Below the pieces are notes generated by a model. That model did no database searches. It saw nothing but the letters and a program-made list of their open reading frames with translations, and was not told the origin of the DNA. A DNA stretch of 10,954 nucleotides, from assembly GCA_900551945.1 (NCBI GenBank), contig URYE01000079.1, forward strand, positions 1-10,954, given 5' to 3'. The position numbers and the translations under genes were made by a program. The stretch comes from an uncultured Eubacterium sp. (lineage in GTDB: Bacteria; Bacillota; Clostridia; Lachnospirales; Lachnospiraceae). This document shows positions 1 to 6,407 of this stretch, one piece after another; position 1 is the stretch's first letter, and the number at the start of each line of letters is the position of its first letter.

Positions 1-54
1 AAGAAGTACGGCTTAAAGGCAGCTCGTCGTGCTCCACAGTTCTCAAAGAGATAA
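1..54 (+). CDS. rpsI: 30S ribosomal protein S9, C-terminal end (partial)
   Basis: Seventeen codons and a TAA stop remain. They read KKYGLKAARRAPQFSKR, the near-invariant basic C-terminus of ribosomal protein S9. In S9 this tail reaches into the 30S P site and its final Arg contacts P-site tRNA (family knowledge). The rest of the gene lies before the window. In Firmicutes rpsI normally follows rplM, so this is probably the end of that operon. A strong terminator starts 37 nt after the stop, which isolates the operon from the genes that follow. Confidence 0.93.
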   Translation, partial: KKYGLKAARRAPQFSKR

Positions 55-91
55 TATTTTCGTATGCCATAAGCAACGTGAAATTAGATAT

Positions 92-140
92 AAAAAACCG
101 ATTGCAAGTTTTATCGACTTGCAGTCGGTTTTTTGTTTTA
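92..140 (+). terminator. Rho-independent terminator of the rpsI operon
   Basis: Bases 92-109 pair with 117-134 in an 18-bp stem with one G-T wobble and a 7-nt loop. The stem begins with six A and ends with six T, followed by GTTTTA, giving the U-tract. It lies 37 nt after the rpsI stop codon. The A-tract on the 5' side means it could also act on transcripts arriving from the right, but no minus-strand gene is seen there. Confidence 0.92.
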
Positions 141-168
141 TAAAGTTTTGTCAATAATAATCCGATAT
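141..168 (+). promoter_or_regulatory. Sigma-28 (SigD/FliA)-type promoter candidate
   Basis: TAAAGTTT at 141-148 matches the extended -35 of flagellar sigma-28 promoters. TCCGATAT at 161-168 matches the -10 consensus GCCGATAT/GCCGATAA at 7 of 8 positions. The gap between TAAA and the -10 box is 16 nt; family spacing is about 15. Transcription would start near 175 and run into the gene at 421. No other full match was found in the window. The element starts one base after the rpsI terminator region. Confidence 0.6.
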
Positions 169-311
169 CAATTAAAAGAATGTAACTAAAGTAAATGATA
201 TATTTGAAAATATTAAGGTAGCAATTTAACACTAATAAGTAAGTTCCACATTTCTATTGTGTAGGGCAAAGTTTAGGAGATTGGGACTTGCTAGATAAAG
301 TATCAATTATG

Positions 312-351
312 ATTTATGCGAACAGTTAGCTAAAGTTTGCATTTGCACAAG
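312..351 (+). repeat. 40-nt intergenic motif, copy A
   Basis: This copy matches 4011-4050 at 33 of 40 positions without gaps. Conserved blocks at the two ends (ATTTATGCGA, then AAAGTTTG.ATTTG.ACAAG) flank a variable middle. On the minus strand it holds two adjacent TGCAAA hexamers. It lies in the predicted leader of the gene at 421, about 70 nt before the start codon. Bases 329-336 can also pair with 352-359 as an 8-bp stem, but that stem is not kept in copy B. Confidence 0.6.
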
Positions 352-377
352 ACTTTGGCGATTGTCACTAAACTAAA

Positions 378-400
378 AGAAACTCATAGAGAGTGTTTCT
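378..400 (+). other. Small hairpin just before the ribosome binding site
   Basis: AGAAAC (378-383) pairs with GTTTCT (395-400) around an 11-nt loop. The stem ends 7 nt before the GGAGG (408-412) of the gene at 421. It may affect ribosome access; that is inference only. Confidence 0.35.
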
Positions 401-420
401 CATAGTTGGAGGTAATGGTT

Positions 421-1005
421 ATGAAGATATCAGAAGCTAGGGCAAGTTATAATTTATATGCAAAAAAGTTATCGGACAATAAAAAATCATTAATTAAGAA
501 ACGTGATGAAGCAAAAAAGAATGCTGAGAAAACAGGGGATAGTAAGTATTTAGATGATGCGGCGACATTGGAATTGTCAATTAAGGAGCTTGATGAGAAA
601 TCAGAAGATAATCAAAAGGTTATAGACAGTATATTTTTACAATGGAATTTGCAATTTGAAGCACAGCAACAAAAAAATTCATCGGAAAATGCTAAAAAGA
701 CAAGTGCAGAAGTTGCAAAAATTATGGAAGTGGCAAGGAGAATTTCATCAGGAGCAATAGTGCCAGCTTCAGATGAAAAGAAGTTAATGGAATATAATGA
801 TAAATTATACTATGCAGCAAAGCAAGCTCAAATGTTCCATAAGATGAATGATAAAAAGAGAGAAAAATATAAATCTTTGTGGGAGGATGATGAAAATAAA
901 AAGGCACAAGATAACCCAGACCCAGCAGAAGTGGCAGACAATACAGAGATTTCAATAGAAGCACCAGATATGCAGGAATTGGATATAGATAATGATAATA
1001 CTTAA
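421..1005 (+). CDS. Small coiled-coil protein of unknown function
   Basis: This encodes a 194-residue soluble protein with no signal peptide or membrane segment. The start is ATG 421: the ideal GGAGG at 408-412 sits 8 nt upstream, while the earlier in-frame TTG 406 and ATG 415 overlap or crowd that site. Residues about 1-70 are rich in Lys, Glu, Asp and Ala and look like a helical coiled coil. A hydrophobic stretch (SIFLQWNLQFEA, about 70-81) follows, then a second helical part with GAIVPASDEKKLMEY and LYYAAKQAQMFHKM. The last 45 residues are acidic and probably disordered. I do not recognise a named domain; similar proteins recur in Lachnospiraceae (from memory). The sigma-28-like promoter at 141-168 hints at co-regulation with motility. 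No clear terminator follows; a weak 4-bp hairpin with GTTTTA lies at 1044-1061. Confidence 0.85.
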   Translation: MKISEARASYNLYAKKLSDNKKSLIKKRDEAKKNAEKTGDSKYLDDAATLELSIKELDEKSEDNQKVIDSIFLQWNLQFEAQQQKNSSENAKKTSAEVAKIMEVARRISSGAIVPASDEKKLMEYNDKLYYAAKQAQMFHKMNDKKREKYKSLWEDDENKKAQDNPDPAEVADNTEISIEAPDMQELDIDNDNT

Positions 1006-1363
1006 TATCAAGTAGGCCTTGCAATAGGATTGAAATAAGAAGTAAGCAGGAGCTTGTTTTATAGTGTTACAATAAGTAATTAATTCATAATATATATTCA
1101 ATGTTGTAATATAGTCTGTATTATAAAGAGTATTGATTAAAAAAAATAAGTGATTGATGTAATGATTTGTTGTATAATAATTTTATTTAATAAAATATTG
1201 CAATAATTAAAAAACTCTTGAAAAATTGGAAATATATGTTAAAATAGCTGAGTTAGCTAAAACTAACAAAAATATTAATCAAAGCTGTGATAAGTAGCAG
1301 TTTTATGAAAGGGGAATTTGGTTATAAACACTTTTTACGAGTGGCTTTACCAATAAGGAATTT
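1006..1363. other. Intergenic stretch before the chemoreceptor
   Basis: These 358 nt are very AT-rich and hold no convincing gene. They contain a perfect AT-only palindrome (ATTTTATT/AATAAAAT, 1180-1196), a sigma-A-like promoter (1218-1245), a small inverted repeat GTTAG/CTAAC (1252-1267), and a possible 20-codon leader ORF (1305-1367) that overlaps the start of the next gene. Confidence 0.6.
1218..1245 (+). promoter_or_regulatory. Sigma-A-like promoter for the chemoreceptor gene
   Basis: TTGAAA (1218-1223), a 16-nt spacer and TAAAAT (1240-1245) match the TTGACA/TATAAT consensus at 5 of 6 and 5 of 6 positions. The start point would be near 1252, giving a leader of about 110 nt. A weaker sigma-28-like alternative, CAAA-N15-TGTGATAA (1267-1293), cannot be excluded. 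Confidence 0.45.
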
Positions 1364-3085
1364 ATGAACAAAAAAATGAAAACACGTAAGCTGAGTATTC
1401 AGACTAAAATATTGCTATCAGGCTCTATTATTATTGCTTTGGTATGCTTATTATTAGAGTATAATGCTTATCAAAGATTTAAGGAAAGTCTTGTACAAAT
1501 TGGAGTTGAAGAAGCTGACCTTGCGGCTTCACTTACAGTAGATAACTTAAATGGTGATATATTGTCAAACATAAAGGTGGGTTCAGATAATAGTCAAGAT
1601 TATAAAGACACTTTACAAGTATTAAACAGAATGCAAAATAGTAGTGCAATATCATTTTTGTATACACTGTATACAGATGGAACTAATGTATATTATGGCG
1701 TTGATACTGATAAATCTGCTGCGAAAGTGGGAGATAAATATGAAACACCATATAGCGAGTTAAAGAGTGTCTTTGAAGGACAAGACTGTGTACAGGATTA
1801 TATAGACAGAACAGAAGAGGGTGACTTAATCACTGTTTATAAGCCTATCAAAGATAGGTCAGGAAATGTAGTTGCAATCTTAGGTTGTGATTACAACGCA
1901 GAAACAGTTGTTGCACATTTGGACAAGGCAGTAAGAAGAAGTATCCAATTAACAATTCTTTGTATAATAGTTGCATTTATTACTTTGACATTAGTAGTAA
2001 AAAGAATAACAGCTAGTATGGCAAAGGTTAATAACAGATTATTTGAGTTAGTAAATAATGGTGGTGACCTTACACAAAAGTTAGAGATAAAAAGTGGTGA
2101 TGAGTTAGAGCTTATCTCAGAAAATGTAAATGCTTTATTAGAGTACATAAGAAATATAATGAAGGATATATCTGCTAATTCGGAAAGGCTTAAGGTTGGC
2201 GTTGCTGATATGGTTCAAAACTTAGATATCTGTGATGAAAATATAACAGATGTATCATCAACAATGCAAGAGATGAATGCAGGAATGGAAGAAACAACAG
2301 CTTCTATTAATCAGATAAATAGTGCGATGAGTAATATTTATGATGTTGTTGAAAATGTTTCAACTAATGCCAATAAAGGCAGAGATTATGCAAATAACAT
2401 GAAAGGACATTCTGTTTCTTTAAAAAATGAAGCTGTTGCAAGTCAGCATAAGGCAATGGAAGAAACAGAGAAAATCTCGGCAGTACTTATGGATAAGATA
2501 GAGCAGTCAAAGGCTGTAGAACAGATTGCTATGCTTACAAGTAATATTATAAGTATAACACAGCAGACTAATCTATTGTCGTTAAATGCAAGCATTGAAG
2601 CAGCTAGAGCTGGTGATGCAGGAAAAGGTTTTGCGGTAGTAGCTGATGAGATTGGTAAGCTTGCAAGTAATTCTGCACAGGCAGCAGAAAAGATACAAGA
2701 AGTATCAACTTATGTAATTAATGCAGTTAATAGTCTATCAGAGCAAGCCGAAGATATGATAGAATTTACAAAAACTACAGCGACAGATGGATATTCAAAA
2801 CTTGTTGAAATGAGTGATGATTATGGTGATGCTGTAGATAAAACTACTGATTTAATGAGATATTTTGCTAAGATTTCAAATGACCTTAATACTCAAATGG
2901 ACGAGATAAAGCAGTCTGTTGCTTTGGTTAATAATTCTGCTGAAGAAAGTACAAAGGGAATAACAGAAGTTACACAAAGAATGATGGAATTATCAGAAGC
3001 TGTAAGTGAGTTAAATTCACAAGCAGATGATGATAAAGAAATATCAGATGATTTGTCAGCAGATGTTGCTAAATTTAAAATTTAA
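1364..3085 (+). CDS. Methyl-accepting chemotaxis protein (transmembrane chemoreceptor)
   Basis: This 573-residue receptor has the classic layout. Membrane segment 1 is at about 16-31. A roughly 160-residue extracellular sensing domain, probably a Cache-type fold, follows. Membrane segment 2 is at about 195-212. A HAMP domain at about 213-265 contains [21 protein letters not shown] long coiled-coil signalling hairpin runs to the end. The hairpin tip (residues 400-432) reads [18 protein letters not shown]...GFAVVADE, the conserved contact surface for CheA and CheW. The receptor controls CheA autophosphorylation and thereby flagellar switching (family knowledge); its ligand cannot be read from sequence. 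There is no C-terminal pentapeptide tether for CheR. Start ATG 1364 follows AAGGA with 4-nt spacing; ATG 1376 has no usable binding site. The gene converges on the hemerythrin gene and shares a terminator with it. Confidence 0.96.
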   Translation: MNKKMKTRKLSIQTKILLSGSIIIALVCLLLEYNAYQRFKESLVQIGVEEADLAASLTVDNLNGDILSNIKVGSDNSQDYKDTLQVLNRMQNSSAISFLYTLYTDGTNVYYGVDTDKSAAKVGDKYETPYSELKSVFEGQDCVQDYIDRTEEGDLITVYKPIKDRSGNVVAILGCDYNAETVVAHLDKAVRRSIQLTILCIIVAFITLTLVVKRITASMAKVNNRLFELVNNGGDLTQKLEIKSGDELELISENVNALLEYIRNIMKDISANSERLKVGVADMVQNLDICDENITDVSSTMQEMNAGMEETTASINQINSAMSNIYDVVENVSTNANKGRDYANNMKGHSVSLKNEAVASQHKAMEETEKISAVLMDKIEQSKAVEQIAMLTSNIISITQQTNLLSLNASIEAARAGDAGKGFAVVADEIGKLASNSAQAAEKIQEVSTYVINAVNSLSEQAEDMIEFTKTTATDGYSKLVEMSDDYGDAVDKTTDLMRYFAKISNDLNTQMDEIKQSVALVNNSAEESTKGITEVTQRMMELSEAVSELNSQADDDKEISDDLSADVAKFKI

Positions 3086-3092
3086 TATTATC

Positions 3093-3139
3093 AAAAAAGC
3101 CCCCTTTCTAATGTTTAGAGCAGTAGAAAGGGGGCTTTT
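3093..3139. terminator. Bidirectional terminator between chemoreceptor and hemerythrin genes
   Basis: Bases 3095-3110 pair perfectly with 3124-3139 in a 16-bp stem containing a GCCCCC/GGGGGC core, around a 13-nt loop. Read on the minus strand it ends in six T, and on the plus strand in four T. It lies between two convergent stop codons (3085 and 3147), so it can stop transcription from both sides. Confidence 0.93.
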
Positions 3140-3146
3140 AAGTTAT

Positions 3147-3983
3147 TTATTCGCTTATATTGTTTTCCTTCATATATATTCCAATCTTTTTATCAGCTAC
3201 AAGAATGTGGTTAGAAAGCCAACTTAGTAAAAATTGAATTAAATCAAGTAAGTAAGCCTGTTGATTGTTGTCGATTTCGTCTAGGTGTTCAAGGTTGATA
3301 TCAACTAGTCTTTCAACAAATGCGGTATGAGCACGTTTTTGAGTTTCGATTTCAGGATAATTAATGCGCTTCATAAGTTCTTCTTCATCGTGGAAATGTA
3401 ATTCTGTATAATCTTTAAGTTCTGAAAGAAGACGCATAATAGGGTCGTATTTATCGTGGAGAAGTTCTTCTCCTATTAAGTCATTAGTGTCTTTTATTAT
3501 TTCAAAAAGATGACGGTGTTCATCGTCTACAAGTTCAATTCCTGTCTTATATTTGTCAGTAAATGCAAATGGGTCTGTATTTTCAAGTGTTGGTTTAATC
3601 TTTCCAATCATCATATCACTACTTAATATATGTTTATATAACCAACGTACAAGATATCCTAAAAAGTCACTTAAACACTTCTTTGCTGCTTCTTTAGAAG
3701 AAGTATCTAAAACAAAATCATTTACTTTAGCTGTAAATGAAGCATGTTGTTGTTTTTGTAATATAAGTTCAGGGTCATTAATACTTTCCATATAAGCTTC
3801 TTCATGTGCAAAATGTGTTGCAGCATAATCTTTTAGATTTGCGATAAGATTTTTAGAAATAGTGCTTATATCGTCTGTATGTTCAACAAGGAAAATGGCT
3901 TCGTTAATCATTTGAAATAGTCTTTTGTGTTCGTTGTCTAACTGTTCAATATTAAGCATACAGTCTTTAGTAAATTCGTACAT
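3147..3983 (-). CDS. Tandem two-domain bacteriohemerythrin
   Basis: This encodes 278 residues with two hemerythrin domains (about 1-130 and 140-275). The fold is a four-helix bundle binding a non-heme di-iron site for O2 or iron handling. Domain 1 ligand candidates are H19, H57/E61, H80 and H118/D123. Domain 2 candidates are H156, H196/E200, H219 and H259/D264. The His expected four residues before H80 and H219 is Gln in both (Q76, Q215). No signal peptide or membrane segment is seen, so the protein is cytoplasmic. The start was set at 3983, where AGAGG lies 6 nt upstream on the minus strand; the open frame reaches 4094, but the extra 37 residues do not resemble hemerythrin. Hemerythrins often accompany chemoreceptors or motility genes in anaerobes and microaerophiles, so a role in O2 sensing or buffering is likely (inference). 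Confidence 0.93.
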   Translation of the reverse strand: MYEFTKDCMLNIEQLDNEHKRLFQMINEAIFLVEHTDDISTISKNLIANLKDYAATHFAHEEAYMESINDPELILQKQQHASFTAKVNDFVLDTSSKEAAKKCLSDFLGYLVRWLYKHILSSDMMIGKIKPTLENTDPFAFTDKYKTGIELVDDEHRHLFEIIKDTNDLIGEELLHDKYDPIMRLLSELKDYTELHFHDEEELMKRINYPEIETQKRAHTAFVERLVDINLEHLDEIDNNQQAYLLDLIQFLLSWLSNHILVADKKIGIYMKENNISE

Positions 3984-4010
3984 ACAAAACCTCTTTTCTG
4001 CACACTTTTT

Positions 4011-4050
4011 ATTTATGCGAATAACAAGCCAAAGTTTGTATTTGTACAAG
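4011..4050 (+). repeat. 40-nt intergenic motif, copy B
   Basis: This copy is 33/40 identical to 312-351. Its two matching hexamers on the minus strand are TACAAA-TACAAA, where copy A has TGCAAA-TGCAAA, so both hexamers changed in the same way. It lies 28 nt upstream of the hemerythrin start codon, with orientation opposite to that gene. Confidence 0.6.
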
Positions 4051-4092
4051 AATTGTAAAGTGTTACAATAACTTGGGAAATTTGCAAATTGC

Positions 4093-4115
4093 ATTTCTTA
4101 TATTTAATAAGAAAT
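4093..4115. repeat. Perfect 9-bp inverted repeat
   Basis: ATTTCTTAT (4093-4101) and ATAAGAAAT (4107-4115) form a hairpin with a 5-nt loop. It lies in the divergent intergenic region, with no T-tract after it on either strand, so it is not a standard terminator. It could be an operator or an RNA hairpin. Confidence 0.5.
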
Positions 4116-4229
4116 TGAGTGTGCTAAATGTATTATTTTTATTAGTAATTTGTTTGATAATATTAATTTATTATAGAGTATTTTATTTATTGTTGCAAAT
4201 ATTTTTGATATTTTAAATTTTGTGTTGTG

Positions 4230-4386
4230 AAGATAACAGGAGTATATACATAAACACACACTAGAAAAAAACAGTCACTTATATTTGTATTCCCTCATCG
4301 AACAAGTATGTTCGTTTATATCATACAAATATAAATAACAGTTCTTTTTAATTGTGCATTTATTATGTATATACTCCTATTATCTT
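4230..4386. repeat. 157-bp nested inverted-repeat element (MITE-like or structured RNA)
   Basis: The outer arms 4230-4253 and 4363-4386 pair over 24 positions with one mismatch (4237/4379). A second perfect pair follows at 4279-4290 and 4323-4334 (12 bp). The innermost is CGAACA-AGTA-TGTTCG (4299-4314, 6 bp, 4-nt loop). The stretches between pair only partly. All three pairs share nearly one centre, so the whole can fold into one long rod. No ORF is inside. No T-tract follows the right arm, so it is not a terminator. Clear target-site duplications are not visible. It may be a miniature inverted-repeat transposable element or a structured small RNA. Confidence 0.7.
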
Positions 4387-4510
4387 ATGAAAGTTTATGA
4401 TAATGCAAGGTATAAAAACATAAGTTTGACTTTATATTTGTGAATAATCTGACGATATAAAATATAGTTAAAAAATTATTTGTTTTACAAAAGTGAAGGA
4501 GGTTTGTGTT

Positions 4511-5251
4511 ATGGATAATACAATGGCGGGAATAACAAGTACAGTTAATAGTACGGTTAATAATGACACTTCATCAGTAAAGAAAAGTGATGTATCAGGT
4601 AAGACTGTTGGTAATCCTAAACTTAGTGAAAAAGCATCTAAGTATTATGAACAGCTTAAAAAGAAGTTTTCTAATATGGACTTTGTTCTTGTTAGTAGTG
4701 ATATGAAAGAGCAGGCTAAAGCTAATGCTGCAAGTTATGCTAATCCATCTAAGATGGTGGTGCTTGTAGATGAAGAAAAGATTGAAAGAATGGCAGAAGA
4801 TGAAAATTACCGTAAGCAGTATGAGGGAATAATTGCAAATTCTTCAACAGGTATGGCTTCTTTAGGCAGCAGTCTTTCAGCTACTGGAGCGACTGTAAAA
4901 GGCTTTGGTATGCAGGTAAATGACAATGGAACTGCGTCATATTTTGCGGTGCTTGAAAAGTCATCAGCTTCACAAAGAGAACGTATAGAAAAGAAAGCTG
5001 AGCAGAAAAAACAAGCTAAAAAGGCGGAAGAAAAAAAGACTAAGAAAGAAAAAGAGCAGGAACGCCTAGATAAATTAAAAGACAAAGATAAGACCTCAAG
5101 TTCAAAAGATGACAATACAATTACAATAACAGCTTCGTCACCAGAAGAATTACTAGAAAAAGTAAAAGAACAGGTGCAATGGGACAAGAGCGATACAATG
5201 CTGACTGATGATGAGAAAAAGATAGGACAGAAATTCGATTTTTCATTATAA
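4511..5251 (+). CDS. DUF6033-like protein of unknown function
   Basis: This encodes a 246-residue protein with no signal peptide or membrane segment. Start ATG 4511 follows a full AAGGAGG (4496-4502) with 8-nt spacing; an earlier in-frame GTG (4493) overlaps that site. Residues 1-40 are Ser/Thr/Asn-rich and probably disordered. A folded core at about 40-150 contains FVLVSSDM, KMVVLVDEEKIERMAED and YRKQYEGII, then a Gly/Ser-rich stretch and GFGMQVNDNGTASYFAVLEK. Residues about 155-200 are a Lys/Glu-rich coiled coil, followed by an acidic C-terminal part. The core resembles the DUF6033 family of Clostridia (from memory; unverified), whose function is unknown to me. The next gene starts 59 nt downstream with no terminator between, so the two are probably co-transcribed. 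Confidence 0.85.
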   Translation: MDNTMAGITSTVNSTVNNDTSSVKKSDVSGKTVGNPKLSEKASKYYEQLKKKFSNMDFVLVSSDMKEQAKANAASYANPSKMVVLVDEEKIERMAEDENYRKQYEGIIANSSTGMASLGSSLSATGATVKGFGMQVNDNGTASYFAVLEKSSASQRERIEKKAEQKKQAKKAEEKKTKKEKEQERLDKLKDKDKTSSSKDDNTITITASSPEELLEKVKEQVQWDKSDTMLTDDEKKIGQKFDFSL

Positions 5252-5310
5252 AAATAATTTTTAAAAAATATATAATACACATATAGATTAAGAAAATAGG
5301 AGTGGGAGCT

Positions 5311-6306
5311 ATGAGAATTGATACAAGTAATAACTTTCAAATCAGTATAAATACTGGTAATAACATTTCAACACAAAATACAAATGATACATCAAAAAGT
5401 GGTAATGTTAAGTCAATATATGTTGGCAATCTTAATCAGAACAATACTACACAAAATAATATTGAGCAGAAAAAACAGCAAGCCAGAAAACAGGCTATGA
5501 AGCTTATGTCAGATGCTTGGGATAAAGATAAAAGTAGACAAGGTAAAGTTGATGACCTTAATAATACAAAGTCAGATACAGTACAACAAATTTCTGATTT
5601 AAAAGAACGTATTAAAGATATTGACAATGAGAAGGAAAATAAGCGACTTGAGTATGGGGTGGATAAGGACTCACAAGAGCAAAAAGACCTTGAATTACTT
5701 GAAAAGTATCAAGAAAATAGATATGGTAGTGCAAATGATAAGTTTTCACAAGAAGAAGTTGATAGATTAAAAGAATTACAAAATACGCCACTTACAGATT
5801 ATCAAAAGAGTGCGCTTAGGCTTAATTCTATAAAGACAGATTTTAATACAGATATTGATAGATTAAATAGTAAGCTTATGGGACTTTCAATGTCTATTAT
5901 TGATGCTGAAACTGATAGAGAAAAAGCTCAGGATATGGTAAAGGCTTCAGATACAGGAGATAAGATTATTGAAGCTGCTAATGATGAAATATTGGGTATG
6001 CTTGTAGCAGAAGGTAAAGATAATCTTGACCAAAAGACAGAGAAAGCCGAAAAGAAGCAGGAAGAAGCACAAGACCAACAGCAAGAACAAGACGAGCGTC
6101 TTGATGATATAAAAGAAAAACGTAAGGAACAAGAAAAGATAATTAAGGGTCAGGCAAATGCTGATAATATACAGATAGATGTGAATTTAAAGAAGCAAAC
6201 TACAGATAATATAAAAGACGCACAAGATAAGATACAAAAACTTATGAAAGAAAATAATATGACAAATGAAGATATTAAGGGTATAGAGATTGATTTGAAT
6301 TTCTAA
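5311..6306 (+). CDS. Long coiled-coil protein of unknown function
   Basis: This encodes a 331-residue hydrophilic protein without signal peptide or membrane segment. Start ATG 5311 has AGGAG (5298-5302) 8 nt upstream; the in-frame GTG at 5302 lies within that site. Residues 1-50 are Asn/Thr/Ser-rich and low-complexity. Residues about 50-130 and 150-290 are charged, heptad-like helices rich in Gln, Lys, Glu and Asp, including a segment at about 243-280 that is almost entirely Gln, Glu, Lys, Asp and Arg. The C-terminus ends in hydrophobic/acidic repeats (IQIDVNLKK, IEIDLNF) that look like short beta strands. I do not recognise a named family. The N-terminal layout resembles the preceding protein, and the short gap suggests the two act together. 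A TATAAT at 5271-5276 has no good -35 box. Confidence 0.83.
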   Translation: MRIDTSNNFQISINTGNNISTQNTNDTSKSGNVKSIYVGNLNQNNTTQNNIEQKKQQARKQAMKLMSDAWDKDKSRQGKVDDLNNTKSDTVQQISDLKERIKDIDNEKENKRLEYGVDKDSQEQKDLELLEKYQENRYGSANDKFSQEEVDRLKELQNTPLTDYQKSALRLNSIKTDFNTDIDRLNSKLMGLSMSIIDAETDREKAQDMVKASDTGDKIIEAANDEILGMLVAEGKDNLDQKTEKAEKKQEEAQDQQQEQDERLDDIKEKRKEQEKIIKGQANADNIQIDVNLKKQTTDNIKDAQDKIQKLMKENNMTNEDIKGIEIDLNF

Positions 6307-6310
6307 TAAA

Positions 6311-6356
6311 TATAGTTTATAAGATTTGTAAGATATTTCAAATTATAAAAACTATA
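6311..6356. repeat. Imperfect inverted repeat after the coiled-coil gene
   Basis: TATAGTTTATAA (6311-6322) faces TTATAAAAACTATA (6343-6356), complementary apart from two extra A. It starts 4 nt after the stop codon and ends 9 nt before the next promoter. No T-tract follows, so at best it is a weak terminator or an RNA-stabilising hairpin. Confidence 0.4.
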
Positions 6357-6365
6357 GTAATGAGA

Positions 6366-6394
6366 TTGACACAAGGTTTTTGGACGCATATAAT
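6366..6394 (+). promoter_or_regulatory. Perfect consensus sigma-A promoter
   Basis: TTGACA (6366-6371), exactly 17 nt, then TATAAT (6389-6394): both boxes and the spacing match the housekeeping consensus at every position. Transcription should start near 6401, giving a leader of about 70 nt before ATG 6472. Confidence 0.88.
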
Positions 6395-6407
6395 TGCCGT
6401 AAAGGTA

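Larger units (their letters stand above)
3984..4510. other. Divergent intergenic region between hemerythrin and DUF6033-like genes
   Basis: These 527 nt hold no convincing coding frame. They contain copy B of the 40-nt motif, a 9-bp hairpin (4093-4115) and a 157-bp nested inverted-repeat element (4230-4386). The rest is AT-rich. Promoters for both flanking genes must lie here. A weak minus-strand candidate for the hemerythrin gene overlaps copy B: TTGTAC at 4049-4044, 17-nt spacer, TGTTAT at 4026-4021. Confidence 0.6.

Noticed and set aside
262..298. Stretch with GGGCAAAG and GGGAC reminiscent of a c-di-GMP-I (GEMM) riboswitch
   Set aside because: The conserved CACGCACAGGGCAAACC and GGGACGCAAAGCC blocks are not met, the GNRA tetraloop is absent and the flanking stem does not form. 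Infernal with RF01051 would settle it.
722..1024. Minus-strand open frame opposite the small coiled-coil gene
   Set aside because: It is a hydrophobic mirror of Lys/Glu-rich codons with no ribosome binding site. The same holds for antisense frames at 1891-2148, 4807-5340, 5436-5627, 5947-6132, 6533-6715 and 10290-10523.
324..1261. Shared 11-mer AGTTAGCTAAA at 324-334 and 1251-1261, upstream of two genes
   Set aside because: It is short, partly self-complementary and AT-rich, and flanking bases do not match; it falls in the variable part of the 40-nt motif.
3027..3227. Plus-strand frame across the end of the chemoreceptor gene and the terminator
   Set aside because: It overlaps the chemoreceptor, the terminator and the hemerythrin gene and has no supporting features.
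3553..3795. Plus-strand frame opposite the hemerythrin gene
   Set aside because: It is a shadow of a well-supported gene with no ribosome binding site or family resemblance.
1063..4071. Exact 13-nt match AGTGTTACAATAA at 1063-1075 and 4059-4071
   Set aside because: In AT-rich DNA of this length a 13-nt chance match is plausible, and the flanks do not align.
3984..4094. 37-residue N-terminal extension of the hemerythrin frame
   Set aside because: No ribosome binding site is seen near 4094, it crosses the repeated 40-nt motif, and the added residues do not resemble hemerythrin; the AGAGG before 3983 decides the start.
4299..4314. LexA/SOS-box-like palindrome CGAAC...GTTCG
   Set aside because: Firmicute LexA boxes have 4 nt between GAAC and GTTC; here there are 6. 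It is better explained as the apex of the large hairpin.
4451..4458. GACGATAT upstream of the DUF6033-like gene as a second sigma-28 -10 box
   Set aside because: No TAAA-like -35 box occurs 14-16 nt upstream.
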